A stretch of DNA of 50,628 nucleotides from positions 1 through 50,628 of the forward strand of contig JAFWES010000080.1 of the NCBI GenBank assembly GCA_017512805.1. The letters run 5' to 3'. Within the stretch, counting starts at the first letter, position 1; each line of letters opens with the position of its first letter. Below, in pieces: positions 1 to 10,851 of the stretch. The notes beneath the pieces are model-generated. The model searched no databases and was not told the origin of the DNA. It saw only the letters and a program-made list of their open reading frames with translations. Position numbers and translations under genes: made by a program. The DNA comes from Clostridia bacterium (GTDB taxonomy: Bacteria; Bacillota; Clostridia; Christensenellales; Aristaeellaceae).

Positions 1-753
1 GCCGCTGTGGCCCCCGCCGCCCCCGCCGCCGCCGCCCCCGCCATGGCCGCCGCCGCCGGAGTGGGAGCTGATATCGATTTTTTTCTGTTTGGTCATACGC
101 GCCCTCCGATTCATGTTCAGGGCGGTGAAGGCGGCCGCGGCGCCGGCGGTCACCGGCAGCGCCGCGCCTTTGATGTTCCCGGCCTTTGGCCGGGTTTCGT
201 ATTTCCGGCTGATATACAGGTAGACCAGCAGCAGCGCCAGCACCAGCGCCAGCAGAAGGTTGCTGGTGATTTTCATGGGGCGGGCGATCTTTTCCCCCCG
301 CAGGAGGGCCAGCGCCTGGGAAAAAACGCGCTGGGCGCAGGCGTAATAATCGCCGCCGCGGGCCAGGCGGAAGGCGTTATCGGTGAGGGTTTCCGCTTCC
401 CCGGATCCGATAACCCGGTAGATGGCGCCGTCGGCGTAGACGGTCAGCTGGCGGACGCCCATATTGATCAGGAAAATGAGGCCGCTTTCCCCCAGGGGCA
501 CGTACTGCCGGAGGAGCCGTTCCGCCAGCGCCTCATTGCTGCCGGCGGACAGATCGGCGGTGCAGAACACGGGAACGCCGTATTCGCACAGGGGGAGCAT
601 GTCCTGATACAGGGCGGCCTCTTCCTCGGCGGAAAGAAGGTCCGCGTCATCCTGAATACAGGGCTGGGAAAGGGATTCCGCCGGGGCGGGGGAAAGGACG
701 CAAAGCCAGCCCAGCGCGATGCAGCAAAGGAACGTGAGAATCCGTTTGTTCAT
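1..753 (-). CDS. TPM-domain (YgcG-type) membrane protein, C-terminus cut by window edge
   Basis: The frame stays open from an ATG at 753 to the window edge, so 251 codons are visible and the stop lies outside. The N-terminus (MNKRILTFLCCIALGWLCVL) is a signal peptide with likely cleavage after an APA at about residue 25. Residues about 30-165 match the TPM domain (QDDADLLSAEEEAALYQDML; a VPVF strand; INMGVRQLTVYADGAIYRVIG). One membrane helix follows at about 185-203 (LLLALVLALLLVYLYI). The protein then ends in a basic linker and a Gly/His/Ser-rich tail, the usual end of YgcG-like proteins. Its ATG overlaps the stop of the upstream zinc-ribbon gene (ATGA), so the two are probably translationally coupled. 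TPM domains are linked to photosystem II repair in plants, but the bacterial role is poorly defined, so no function is assigned beyond a membrane-anchored extracytoplasmic domain. Confidence 0.8.
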   Translation of the reverse strand, partial: MNKRILTFLCCIALGWLCVLSPAPAESLSQPCIQDDADLLSAEEEAALYQDMLPLCEYGVPVFCTADLSAGSNEALAERLLRQYVPLGESGLIFLINMGVRQLTVYADGAIYRVIGSGEAETLTDNAFRLARGGDYYACAQRVFSQALALLRGEKIARPMKITSNLLLALVLALLLVYLYISRKYETRPKAGNIKGAALPVTAGAAAAFTALNMNRRARMTKQKKIDISSHSGGGGHGGGGGGGGGGGHSG

Positions 754-2366
754 ACCGTTTCCTCCTCCTTTTCCCCGAAGAACGGCACCGGCCGGGAGGC
801 ATATTCGTTGTGGGAGCGGTTCATGATGATCAGCTCGATGGCGGAGGCCAGCAGCATCGCGGCGGAGCAGGCGTAATAGATCATATCCTCCACCTGCCCC
901 GTGACCAGGCACAGCAGGCCCGCGGCGCAGGCTAAAAAGCACAGCAGCCGGGGCCACCAGGGGCCGTTTTTCTCCCGATTCAGGTGCCGCGCCGTATGAA
1001 CGGCCATGACGACGGTGGCGATCAGCAGCGCGATGGTCACCAGGCTTCTTTGCGAGGCCGCGCCTTCCGCGGTTATGTAACTGAGAAAAACCGCGGCGCA
1101 GGCGAAAAGAACGGAGGACGAGCCGATGACCGCGCCTGCCTGTTTGGGCACAGACCCTTTCAGGAAGGACAGCGCCCCGCCCGTTCCCTTCAGCATGGCC
1201 TGGGCCGGGCCGACAAAGGGCTTGTCCGCGTTCTGGGGATCCGGATCCCACGCCCGGGTCCGGCGGGTATAGAGCAGCTCCTGGGTGCCCGAAAACTGGA
1301 ACTGCGTCAGGACGGACAGCGCCGCGCACAGGAGCATCAGCAGATCCGGCTTGAGGGTCAGGAAGGTATGCAGCACCGCGAAGAGAACCGCGGCAAAGGC
1401 CAGCACCACCCCTGCCACCCTGCCGCTGCTGACGGGAACATCGCAGACCACGTGGCCGCTTTGCCCGTTGACGGCGGTGTATACCACCCGGGATCCCTGC
1501 CGGTGGGCCAGAAGCCAGACCGGCAGCATGACCAGCTCCTGTTCGAAGCGGGCGTCGGGGAGGCCGAGATGCCCCTCCGCTTCCCCCTTCATCTTCACGG
1601 AATCCATTTTGTTCTCTTCCTTCACCTGATCCATGAACATGCGGACCGCCGTGGCGGCGGCTTCCTCTTCATAGGTTTCGGCCGGAACATCCGCTCCCTG
1701 GGCGAAAAAGCCGCTGAGAAAGGCGGGATGAAAGGGGATGGCCTGGTCCGCCGTATGGCTCAGGAGCGCGGCGGTTTCATCCTCAAAGGCGGTGGAAGCG
1801 TCGTACAGGATGCCCTGCTGGCGGATCCGCGCGTCCATCGACAGATCATAGGTTTCGTCGTAGCGGTAGTTCCCCTTGGTATAGCTCTTCCGGCCCTCCA
1901 GACGGACGGGGCCCTCCGCGGCCACAGAATAGGACCAGAAGGGGACGTATACCGGCCGGAAATGGGAGATCGTCTCGGCCTTTTTCAGGTCGGAGGGGGC
2001 CAGAAGGAATTTTTTCAGATGGCCGCGGTAGGCGGCCTCGCAGTCCTCCCGGGTTACGGAGAAGGGGACGATTTTCGCCGGGCGCTTCGTCCGGGCCAGC
2101 TTTCCCGTCAGCACCACGTCGCTGCCGCAGAAGCTGCAGAAGCTGGTGACCTCCGTGTCGGTGGAGTAGACGGCGGCTCCGCACTGGGGGCAGTGAAATT
2201 CCGTCACCTCCAGGGTGTCGGCGGCGGGCTCCGGGGGAAGCTTGGCCAGTTCGGTCACCTCGCCGCAGCGGTCGCAGCGCATGCCGCGGGAGGGAATATC
2301 ATACCGCAGTCCGCCGCCGCAGTGGGGGCAGCCATACCGCCGGGAGGCGGCGCCGGTTGTTTCCAT
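750..2366 (-). CDS. Zinc-ribbon-containing polytopic membrane protein
   Basis: 538 residues. Start chosen at ATG 2366 because AAAGGA lies just upstream; the frame is open further 5' but that part crosses the promoter. The N-terminus carries two TFIIB-like zinc ribbons: CPHC at residues 13-16 with CDRC at 31-34, then CPQC and CSFC at about 60-82. A long soluble region rich in Tyr/Asp/Glu follows (about 90-320). The C-terminal third has about six hydrophobic helices (for example VVLAFAAVLFAVLHTFL, VTIALLIATVVMAVHT, MLLASAIELII). Homologues of this composition are commonly adjacent to TPM-domain proteins, as here, where the stop overlaps the next start by 4 nt. The function is unknown; membrane quality control or assembly would be inference only. 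Confidence 0.8.
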   Translation of the reverse strand: METTGAASRRYGCPHCGGGLRYDIPSRGMRCDRCGEVTELAKLPPEPAADTLEVTEFHCPQCGAAVYSTDTEVTSFCSFCGSDVVLTGKLARTKRPAKIVPFSVTREDCEAAYRGHLKKFLLAPSDLKKAETISHFRPVYVPFWSYSVAAEGPVRLEGRKSYTKGNYRYDETYDLSMDARIRQQGILYDASTAFEDETAALLSHTADQAIPFHPAFLSGFFAQGADVPAETYEEEAAATAVRMFMDQVKEENKMDSVKMKGEAEGHLGLPDARFEQELVMLPVWLLAHRQGSRVVYTAVNGQSGHVVCDVPVSSGRVAGVVLAFAAVLFAVLHTFLTLKPDLLMLLCAALSVLTQFQFSGTQELLYTRRTRAWDPDPQNADKPFVGPAQAMLKGTGGALSFLKGSVPKQAGAVIGSSSVLFACAAVFLSYITAEGAASQRSLVTIALLIATVVMAVHTARHLNREKNGPWWPRLLCFLACAAGLLCLVTGQVEDMIYYACSAAMLLASAIELIIMNRSHNEYASRPVPFFGEKEEETV

Positions 2367-2400
2367 CGAATCATTCCTTTCTGTGGTTCGGATGAGTTCC

Positions 2401-2429
2401 ATTATATGCTCCCCGGCGCATTTTATCAA
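2401..2429 (-). promoter_or_regulatory. Sigma-70 promoter for the zinc-ribbon/TPM pair
   Basis: On the minus strand, TTGATA (2429-2424), a 17-nt spacer and TATAAT (2406-2401). The -10 lies about 35 nt before the start at 2366. Five of six -35 bases and all -10 bases match consensus. Confidence 0.8.
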
Positions 2430-2458
2430 CGGGGACTTTTCGAAACGGAAGGCCATCA

Positions 2459-2502
2459 TGAAAAAAAGGCGGTCTTGCGAAGCGATGGTCCGCTTTTTTT
2501 TC
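2459..2502. other. A-tract/GCGG...CCGC/T-tract inverted repeat between divergent promoters
   Basis: A run of seven A's followed by GGCGG is mirrored about 20 nt later by CCGC and eight T's. It sits between the two divergent promoters and could act as a weak bidirectional terminator or insulator. The pairing is short and interrupted. Confidence 0.3.
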
Positions 2503-2510
2503 AAAAGGAC

Positions 2511-2539
2511 TTCAAAAGCCGCGGGAAATGCGGTATAAT
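2511..2539 (+). promoter_or_regulatory. Probable promoter for the deoC-ileS run
   Basis: TTCAAA (2511-2516), 17-nt spacer, TATAAT (2534-2539). The -35 is imperfect but the -10 is consensus. The leader to deoC is about 100 nt and holds only a small GGCG/CGCC hairpin near 2555-2572. I see no T-box signature, although ileS is downstream. Confidence 0.65.
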
Positions 2540-2646
2540 TAAAAACTGTTCTGACGGCGGAAAAGAAACGCCGCCAAACACGGTTTCCGAAGAGAACGCG
2601 CGGAAGACGAAACGGGAGCGCGACCAAAGGGGAGGAGAAAAAGATC

Positions 2647-3339
2647 ATGGCACTGACACCGAAAGACATTGCCTCCATGCTGGATCATTCTACACTGCAG
2701 CCCTGGCTGACGGAAGCGGACATCCGTCACGGATGCGAGATCGCCCTGAAATACGGGACGGCCAGCGTTTGCGCCCGGCCCTGCGACGTGCCGATTCTCT
2801 CGGAGATGCTGGAGGGGAGCGGGGTCAGGGTCTGCACGGTGATCGGGTTCCCCCACGGGGCCAACGAGACGGCGGTGAAGCTGGCGGAAGCCCAGCTGGC
2901 CCTGGCGGAAGGATGCGAGGAGCTGGACATGGTGCTGAACATCGGCAAGCTCAAGGCCGGCGCCTATGAAGAGGTGGGGAACGAGATCCGCCTCATTGCC
3001 AACGCGGCCCATGAAGCCGGCGCGATCCTGAAGGTCATTCTGGAAACCTGCTACCTGACCGACGAGGAGAAGGTCACGGCCTGCCACCTGAGCGAGCAGG
3101 CGGGGGCGGACTTCGTGAAGACCAGTACGGGATACGGCTCCGCGGGCTGCACCATAGAGGATCTGAAGCTGATGCGCTCCAGCGTGAGCCAGAAGGTCCG
3201 GATCAAGGGATCCGGCGGGATCCGGGATCTGGATACGGTGCTGGCGGCCCGGGCGGCCGGAGCCAGCCGGTGCGGCGTATCCGCCACGGAAAAGATCATG
3301 GCCGAGGCGGAGAAAAGATACGCGGAAGGAACGCTTTGA
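2647..3339 (+). CDS. deoC: Deoxyribose-phosphate aldolase
   Basis: 230 residues, the normal length for the family. DeoC cleaves 2-deoxyribose 5-phosphate to glyceraldehyde 3-phosphate and acetaldehyde in the cytoplasm, feeding DNA sugar into glycolysis. Visible family motifs are LDHSTL near the N-terminus, CTVIGFPHG, ELDMVLNIG (catalytic Asp region), KVILETCYL and VKTSTGYG with the Schiff-base Lys at residue 158, then the phosphate-binding KGSGGIRD. The start ATG at 2647 follows AGGGGAGGAGAAA. ileS starts 44 bp downstream in the same direction with no terminator between, so they are probably cotranscribed. Other nucleoside-salvage genes (deoD, cdd, pdp) are not in the window. Confidence 0.95.
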   Translation: MALTPKDIASMLDHSTLQPWLTEADIRHGCEIALKYGTASVCARPCDVPILSEMLEGSGVRVCTVIGFPHGANETAVKLAEAQLALAEGCEELDMVLNIGKLKAGAYEEVGNEIRLIANAAHEAGAILKVILETCYLTDEEKVTACHLSEQAGADFVKTSTGYGSAGCTIEDLKLMRSSVSQKVRIKGSGGIRDLDTVLAARAAGASRCGVSATEKIMAEAEKRYAEGTL

Positions 3340-3383
3340 AAAGGCCGCGCGCGGCGCGGCGGACAGGAAAGGACAGACCAGTC

Positions 3384-6300
3384 ATGTACAATAAAGTCGC
3401 AACGGATATGCGGTTTGTGGACCGGGAAAAGGAAGTGGCCAAGCTCTGGAAGGAAAAGGACATCATCCGGAAATCCTTCCACCTTCGGGACGGGAATCCC
3501 CAGTTTACCTTTTTTGACGGGCCGCCCACGGCCAACGGCAAGCCCCACATCGGGCACATCGAAACCCGGGTGATCAAGGACCTGTTCCCCCGGTATCAGA
3601 CCATGAAGGGGAAGAGCGTGCTGCGGATCGCGGGATGGGATACCCATGGCCTGCCGGTGGAGCTGGAGGTGGAAAAGAGCCTGGGCCTGGACGGGAAGCC
3701 TCAGATCGAGAAATACGGGATCGAGCCCTTCATCGCCGAGTGCAAGAAGAGCGTGTGGAAATACCTGCACGAATGGGAAAAGATGAGCGACCAGGTGGGC
3801 TACTGGGCCGACATGGAGCATCCCTACATCACTTATGAAAACAACTATATCGAAAGCGAATGGTGGAGCCTGAAGCAGATCCACGAAAAAGGCCTGCTGT
3901 ATCAGGGGCACAAGATTGTGCCCTACTGCCCCCGCTGCGGGACGGCGCTGTCCAGCCATGAGGTGGCTCAGGGATACAAGAACGTGAAGGAAACCTCCGC
4001 CTTCGTCCGGTTCCCCGTGAAGGGGCAGGCGGATACCTATCTGCTGGCCTGGACCACCACGCCCTGGACGCTGCCCAGCAATCTGGCGCTGTGCGTCAAC
4101 GCGGCGTACACCTACTGCAGGCTGCGCGCGCAGGGCGTCCGGTACATCATGGGCAAGGATCTGGCGGCCCGCGTATTCGAGGGCCAGGAATACACCATCG
4201 AGGAAGAATTCCCCGGATCGGCCCTGGAAGGCCTGGAATACGAGCCCCTGTATCGGTTCCGGGAGCCGGACAAAAAGGCCTGGTTCGTGGTCAGCGACGG
4301 GTATGTCACCATGGATGACGGCAGCGGGATCGTGCATATCGCGCCGGCGTATGGCGAGGACGACAACCGGGTCTGCCGGGAGCACGGGCTGCCCTTTATC
4401 AACCTGGTGGATACGGAAGGAAAATTCGTGGAGGGGACCCTTTGGGCCGGCACCTTCGTCAAGGACGCGGATCCCCTGATCCTGGCGGACCTGAAGGAGA
4501 AGGGGCTGCTGTTCGCGGCGGTGCCCTTCGCTCACGACTATCCTTTCTGCTGGCGCTGCGACACGCCGCTGCTGTACTACGCCCGGCCGACCTGGTTTAT
4601 CGAAATGACCAAACTGCGGGACAACCTGGTGCGCAACAACCGGGCCGTGAACTGGATGCCGGAGCATATCAAGGATGGCCGGATGGGCAATTTCCTGGAG
4701 AATGTCATCGACTGGGGCCTGAGCCGGGAACGGTACTGGGGAACCCCCCTGCCCGTCTGGAAATGCGAATGCGGGCATATGCATGTGATCGGCAGCAAAG
4801 CCGAGCTGCGGAAGATGGCCGTGTCCGATCCGGGCGAAGAAATCGAACTGCACCGACCCTTCATCGACGCGGTGGCGCTGAGGTGCCCGCAGTGCGGAGG
4901 GGAAATGCACCGGGTGAAGGAGGTCATCGACTGCTGGTACGACAGCGGAAGCATGCCCTTCGCCCAGTGGCACTATCCCTTTGAAAACAAGGAAGCGTTC
5001 GAAAAGAACTTCCCCGCCCAGTTCATCAGCGAAGCCATCGACCAGACCCGGGGCTGGTTCTATACCCTGGAAGCGATCAGCACGCTGCTGTTTGACCGGG
5101 CGCCTTTCGAAAACTGCATCGTCATGGGACACGTGCAGGACATGGAAGGCCGGAAGATGAGCAAGCACCTGGGGAACGTGGTGGATCCCTTTGTCATGCT
5201 GGACAAGTTCGGCGCGGACGCGCTGCGGTGGTATTTCTACACGACGGCAGCGCCCTGGCTGCCGAAGCGCTTCGGCGAGGAGGCGATCCAGGAGGTTCAG
5301 CGGAAGTTCCTGGCTACGCTGCAGAACACCTATGCCTTCTTCGCCATGTATGCCCAGATCGACGGATTTGATCCGCTGGCGCATCCGCTGGAAAAGGCGG
5401 AGCTGACGCTGATGGACAAATGGATTCTCAGCAAGCTGAACAGCCTAATCGCCCGGGTGGACGATGACCTGACGAACTACCGGGTCACCGAGCCGGCCAA
5501 TGCCCTGGCGGGATTCGTGGACGAGCTGAGCAACTGGTACGTGCGCCGGGGGCGGGAGCGCTTCTGGGGCAAGGGCATGGCCGGGGACAAGGAAGCGGCG
5601 TTTGCCACGCTGTACCACGTGCTGGTCACGCTGAGCAAAATCGCGGCGCCTTTCATCCCCTTCCTGGCGGAGGAGATCTATCAGAACCTGGTGGTGAACA
5701 ATGTGCCCGGCGCGCCGGAGAGCGTGCATCTGTGCGATTTCCCGGCGAGCGACGCCGCGCGGATCGATCCGGATATGGAGAAGCAGATGGACGCGCTGCT
5801 GGAAGTGGTGCAGCTGGGGCGGGCCTGCCGGAACGCGGCGAACCTGAAGGTCCGGCAGCCGCTGGAAACCCTGTATGTCAAAGGAGCGGCCTTTGAACAG
5901 GCGTACCAGGAGCTGTGCGAGGACGAGCTGAATGTGAAGCGGGTGGTCTTTACGGAGGATGCCCGGGCCTTCACCACCTGGCAGCTCAAGCCGCAGATGC
6001 GGACCCTGGGACCGAGGTACGGGAAGATTCTGAAGAAGATCGGCGAGCATCTGACCACCCTGGACGGCAACGATGTGGTGGACGCCTTCGAACGCGGTGA
6101 GAAGGTATGCTTTGACATCGAGGGAACCCGGGTGGAGCTGGAAAAGGACGATGTGCTGACATCCCCCATGCAGAAGCCCGGCTTTACCAGCCAGACGGAT
6201 CACGGGGTGACGGTGGTGCTGGATACCAATCTGACCGGGGAACTGATCCGGGAGGGATACGCCCGGGAGGTGGTCAGCAAGATCCAGACCATGCGGAAGG

Positions 6301-6506
6301 AAGCGGATTATGAGGTGACCGACCGGATTGAAATCAGGTACGCGGCGGACGCGGAGCTGAGCGCAGCGATTCAGGCCGGCGCGGAGATGATCCGGAACGG
6401 AACGCTGGCGGTGAAGCTGGAGGCCGGCGCCGCGGAAGCGGGCTGGGCCGCCAGGGAATGGGATATTAACGGGAAGAACGCTGTGCTGGCCATCCGGAAA
6501 GCGTAA
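3384..6506 (+). CDS. ileS: Isoleucyl-tRNA synthetase, type 2 (eukaryote-like, long form)
   Basis: 1040 residues. The start at ATG 3384 has AGGAAAGGA 8-13 nt upstream; the open frame extends further 5' but overlaps deoC. It charges tRNA-Ile with isoleucine. The class I signatures are intact: HIGH at residues 55-58 (GKPHIGHIE) and KMSKH at 591-595 (EGRKMSKHLGN). The editing domain lies between (WTTTPWTLPSNLALCV). Length and the blocks around AGWDTHGLPVELEVEK and NNYIESEWWSLKQI are those of the IleS2 class rather than the shorter IleS1 of about 920 residues. IleS2 enzymes are generally mupirocin-tolerant (established); the HIGH motif is not in the swapped form linked to hyper-resistance. No T-box lies in the 44-nt gap upstream. 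Confidence 0.96.
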   Translation: MYNKVATDMRFVDREKEVAKLWKEKDIIRKSFHLRDGNPQFTFFDGPPTANGKPHIGHIETRVIKDLFPRYQTMKGKSVLRIAGWDTHGLPVELEVEKSLGLDGKPQIEKYGIEPFIAECKKSVWKYLHEWEKMSDQVGYWADMEHPYITYENNYIESEWWSLKQIHEKGLLYQGHKIVPYCPRCGTALSSHEVAQGYKNVKETSAFVRFPVKGQADTYLLAWTTTPWTLPSNLALCVNAAYTYCRLRAQGVRYIMGKDLAARVFEGQEYTIEEEFPGSALEGLEYEPLYRFREPDKKAWFVVSDGYVTMDDGSGIVHIAPAYGEDDNRVCREHGLPFINLVDTEGKFVEGTLWAGTFVKDADPLILADLKEKGLLFAAVPFAHDYPFCWRCDTPLLYYARPTWFIEMTKLRDNLVRNNRAVNWMPEHIKDGRMGNFLENVIDWGLSRERYWGTPLPVWKCECGHMHVIGSKAELRKMAVSDPGEEIELHRPFIDAVALRCPQCGGEMHRVKEVIDCWYDSGSMPFAQWHYPFENKEAFEKNFPAQFISEAIDQTRGWFYTLEAISTLLFDRAPFENCIVMGHVQDMEGRKMSKHLGNVVDPFVMLDKFGADALRWYFYTTAAPWLPKRFGEEAIQEVQRKFLATLQNTYAFFAMYAQIDGFDPLAHPLEKAELTLMDKWILSKLNSLIARVDDDLTNYRVTEPANALAGFVDELSNWYVRRGRERFWGKGMAGDKEAAFATLYHVLVTLSKIAAPFIPFLAEEIYQNLVVNNVPGAPESVHLCDFPASDAARIDPDMEKQMDALLEVVQLGRACRNAANLKVRQPLETLYVKGAAFEQAYQELCEDELNVKRVVFTEDARAFTTWQLKPQMRTLGPRYGKILKKIGEHLTTLDGNDVVDAFERGEKVCFDIEGTRVELEKDDVLTSPMQKPGFTSQTDHGVTVVLDTNLTGELIREGYAREVVSKIQTMRKEADYEVTDRIEIRYAADAELSAAIQAGAEMIRNGTLAVKLEAGAAEAGWAAREWDINGKNAVLAIRKA

Positions 6507-6513
6507 TACACGA

Positions 6514-7827
6514 ATGAAAATCACCATGATCGGGCAGGACATACCAATGCTCCTGCCCGCCCTTTTAACGGATCTTCTTTTTGCCGGGCGGGAGCGGGAC
6601 GCCCGGGTCTGGGTGGAGGAAGCGAACCCCGCTATGGCGGAATGCGCGGAAGGATACGGGGACGTGATCTTCCGGAAGGCCGGCCTGGGCGGCTCCCTGC
6701 GGGCCACCGGGGACCGGCGGGAAGCCCTGCGGGGGGCGGACTGCGTGATATACGCGGGGGATCCCCAGGCGGCAAGCCGCTTCTTTCAGGACCGGAGCGC
6801 CCTGGAAAGCGGCAATGAAGAGGATCCGGGCCTGACGGATCAGGCCCGGGTCAACGGCGGAATCGAAGGGCTGATGCATACCCTGCGGGCCGGGGAGGCC
6901 GTGCTGGACCTTTGCCGGGCCATGGAAGAGGCCTGTCCGCGGGCGCTGGTTATCAACCTGGGGCAGCCGGTGGCGCGGACCACGAAGCTGTTTCTGGACC
7001 GGGGATTCCGCTGCTACGGGCTGGGCCGGACGCCGCGAAAGGGCGCCAACGGCCTGGACACGCTGGCGAAGGGCCTGCAGCTTAAGCCCGAGGATCTGGA
7101 CGCGGTCATCGCCGGCCTGCCGGGATTCAGCTTCCTGCTGTCCCTGAAGAGCAAGGGGGACGGCATGGACTGGATGCCGAAGCTGAAACGGGCGGCAAAG
7201 AACGGGGAACTGGGACAGCTGACGAAGCGTTGGCTCGGCTGGTGGGACGCGCTGGCCGTCGGGGACGTGACGGATCACGCGGAGTTCCTGCCCGCTCAGC
7301 CGGATTACCGGCCGGAGGAAAAGCCGGCTTTCGGGGAAAGCGTGGAGCGGCGGAAGGAACGCATCCGGTATATGAACGCGGTCCGGGAACAGGGGGCCGA
7401 CGGGGGAGAAGGCGCCATGGCCCAGCTGCTGCTTTTGTCCAAGGCCCCGCCGGTGCGGCCGATGCGGCTTGCGCTGGCGGTATTGAGAAAGGAAGACGGA
7501 ATCCATCCGTCGGTGGCGCATGAAAACCGGGGCGATCTGCCGCAGCTGACAGGCGGGGCCGTTGTGGAGACGGATCTGAAGCTGGTGGCCGGGAATCCGG
7601 TTCCGCAGGGGATCCGGGTACCGTCCGCGCTGGCGGACATTCTGGCGGAGATCGATGAGGTCAACCGCCTGGCGGCCCGGGCGGCCGCCGGGGACCGGGA
7701 AGCCCTGCGGGAATGCGTGGAGACCGATCCGGCCCTGGGCGGGCTGGACCGGCTGTACTGTCTGGATGTGGTGCAGGCGCTGATCCGGATGCACAAAGAC
7801 ATGCTGCCCCGCTGCGCCTCGGTTTAA
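6514..7827 (+). CDS. Degenerate glycoside hydrolase family 4-like protein
   Basis: 437 residues, starting 7 bp after ileS. Overall layout matches GH4 (NAD- and metal-dependent glycosidases): N-terminal MKITMIG Rossmann start, ALVINLGQPVARTT in place of the family INxTNP motif, GLGRTPRKG in place of the GLCNxP metal motif, and GLPGFSF in place of GLNHF. The C-terminal half (LPQLTGGAVVETDLKLVAG, then a helix ending LYCLDVVQALIRMH) is GH4-like. By this alignment the metal-binding Cys is Gly171 and the metal-binding His is Gly204. The glycine-rich dinucleotide loop is also altered (GQDIPM). The frame is intact over its full length, so it looks maintained but probably not a normal GH4 hydrolase. 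It may be a catalytically dead or repurposed paralogue. Confidence 0.6.
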   Translation: MKITMIGQDIPMLLPALLTDLLFAGRERDARVWVEEANPAMAECAEGYGDVIFRKAGLGGSLRATGDRREALRGADCVIYAGDPQAASRFFQDRSALESGNEEDPGLTDQARVNGGIEGLMHTLRAGEAVLDLCRAMEEACPRALVINLGQPVARTTKLFLDRGFRCYGLGRTPRKGANGLDTLAKGLQLKPEDLDAVIAGLPGFSFLLSLKSKGDGMDWMPKLKRAAKNGELGQLTKRWLGWWDALAVGDVTDHAEFLPAQPDYRPEEKPAFGESVERRKERIRYMNAVREQGADGGEGAMAQLLLLSKAPPVRPMRLALAVLRKEDGIHPSVAHENRGDLPQLTGGAVVETDLKLVAGNPVPQGIRVPSALADILAEIDEVNRLAARAAAGDREALRECVETDPALGGLDRLYCLDVVQALIRMHKDMLPRCASV

Positions 7828-7912
7828 CGGAAAACGCAGGCAACGAGATGTCCCGGGCCGCTGGCTGGATGCCAGGAACGAGGGGCAAATAAAAAAGGGA
7901 CAGGAGACGAGC

Positions 7913-8768
7913 ATGTTCCAGGCGACGGGATGGAAGGACTATGAGGTGCTGGATACCGGGGACGGGGAGAAGCTGGAGCGCTGGGGGGATGTGATCCTTC
8001 GCCGGCCCGATCCCCAGACCATCTGGCCCAAGGCGGATCCCCGGCTGTGGGAACGGGCGGACGCGGTATACCACCGCAGCGAGCGCGGCGGCGGCAAGTG
8101 GGAATTCCGGCGGACGCTGCCGGAACGCTGGACCGTTTCCTGGGAGGGGCTGCGATTTTATGTCCGGCCCACGGGGTTCAAGCATACGGGACTCTTTCCG
8201 GAACAGGAAGCGAACTGGCGCTGGATGGGGGAGAAGATCCGGGAAAGCGGCCGGAAGGATCTGAAGGTGCTGAACCTTTTCGGCTATACCGGCGGAGCCA
8301 CCGCGGCCTGCGCCGCGGCGGGAGCGCATGTGACCCATGTGGACGCGGCCAAGGGCATGGTGCAGTGGGCCCGGGAAAACCGGGCGCTCAGCGGCCTGCC
8401 GGAAGATAGCTGCCGATGGATCGTGGAGGATGCCCTGGCCTTCGTGAAGCGGGAAATCCGGCGGGGGCACAGGTATGACGGCATCCTGATGGATCCTCCC
8501 AGCTACGGGCGGGGGCCTTCCGGAGAGGTCTGGAAGCTGGAAAACGAGCTCTACGGCCTGGTGGAAACATGCAGCCGGGTGCTGAGCGAGGACGCGGTAT
8601 TTTTTCTGATCAACAGCTATACCACCGGCTTTCAGGCCAGCGTGCTGAGCAACATGATCGGGAAGTGCGTTTCGCCGCTGCGGGGCGGAAGGATCGACAG
8701 CCGGGAGCTGTGCCTGCCGGTGACCTCCGGCGGAGTGCTGCCCTGCGGAGCCAGCGGGAGGTGGGAGC

Positions 8769-8776
<8 letters not shown>
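7913..8776 (+). CDS. Class I SAM-dependent methyltransferase, RlmI/COG1092-like
   Basis: 287 residues. ATG 7913 follows GGGACAGGAG. The C-terminal two thirds form a Rossmann methyltransferase: motif I VLNLFGYTGGATAACAAAGA with HVDAAKGMVQWARENR after it, and the catalytic-type motif DPPSYGRGP near residue 198. This is the arrangement of the RlmI-type 23S rRNA m5C methyltransferases, but the N-terminal PUA domain of E. coli RlmI is missing, as in many Firmicutes homologues. The exact target is therefore uncertain; rRNA is the best guess given the neighbouring RNA-modification genes. The last 8 nt overlap the start of the downstream pseudouridine synthase, indicating coupling. Confidence 0.8.
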
Positions 8777-10750
<1,974 letters not shown>

Positions 10751-10851
10751 ACCGCATGCCCCCGCGCGGCGGAGGGAGCGGACAGGCAGAATTTGCCGGC
10801 TTCGCGGGGAAAGCGGGCCGGCTTTTGCCGGAGGGAAAGGAGACCGAGTTC

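Noticed and set aside
2540-3383. T-box leader for ileS
   Set aside because: No AGGGUGGNACCGCG-type sequence upstream of deoC or in the 44-bp deoC-ileS gap.
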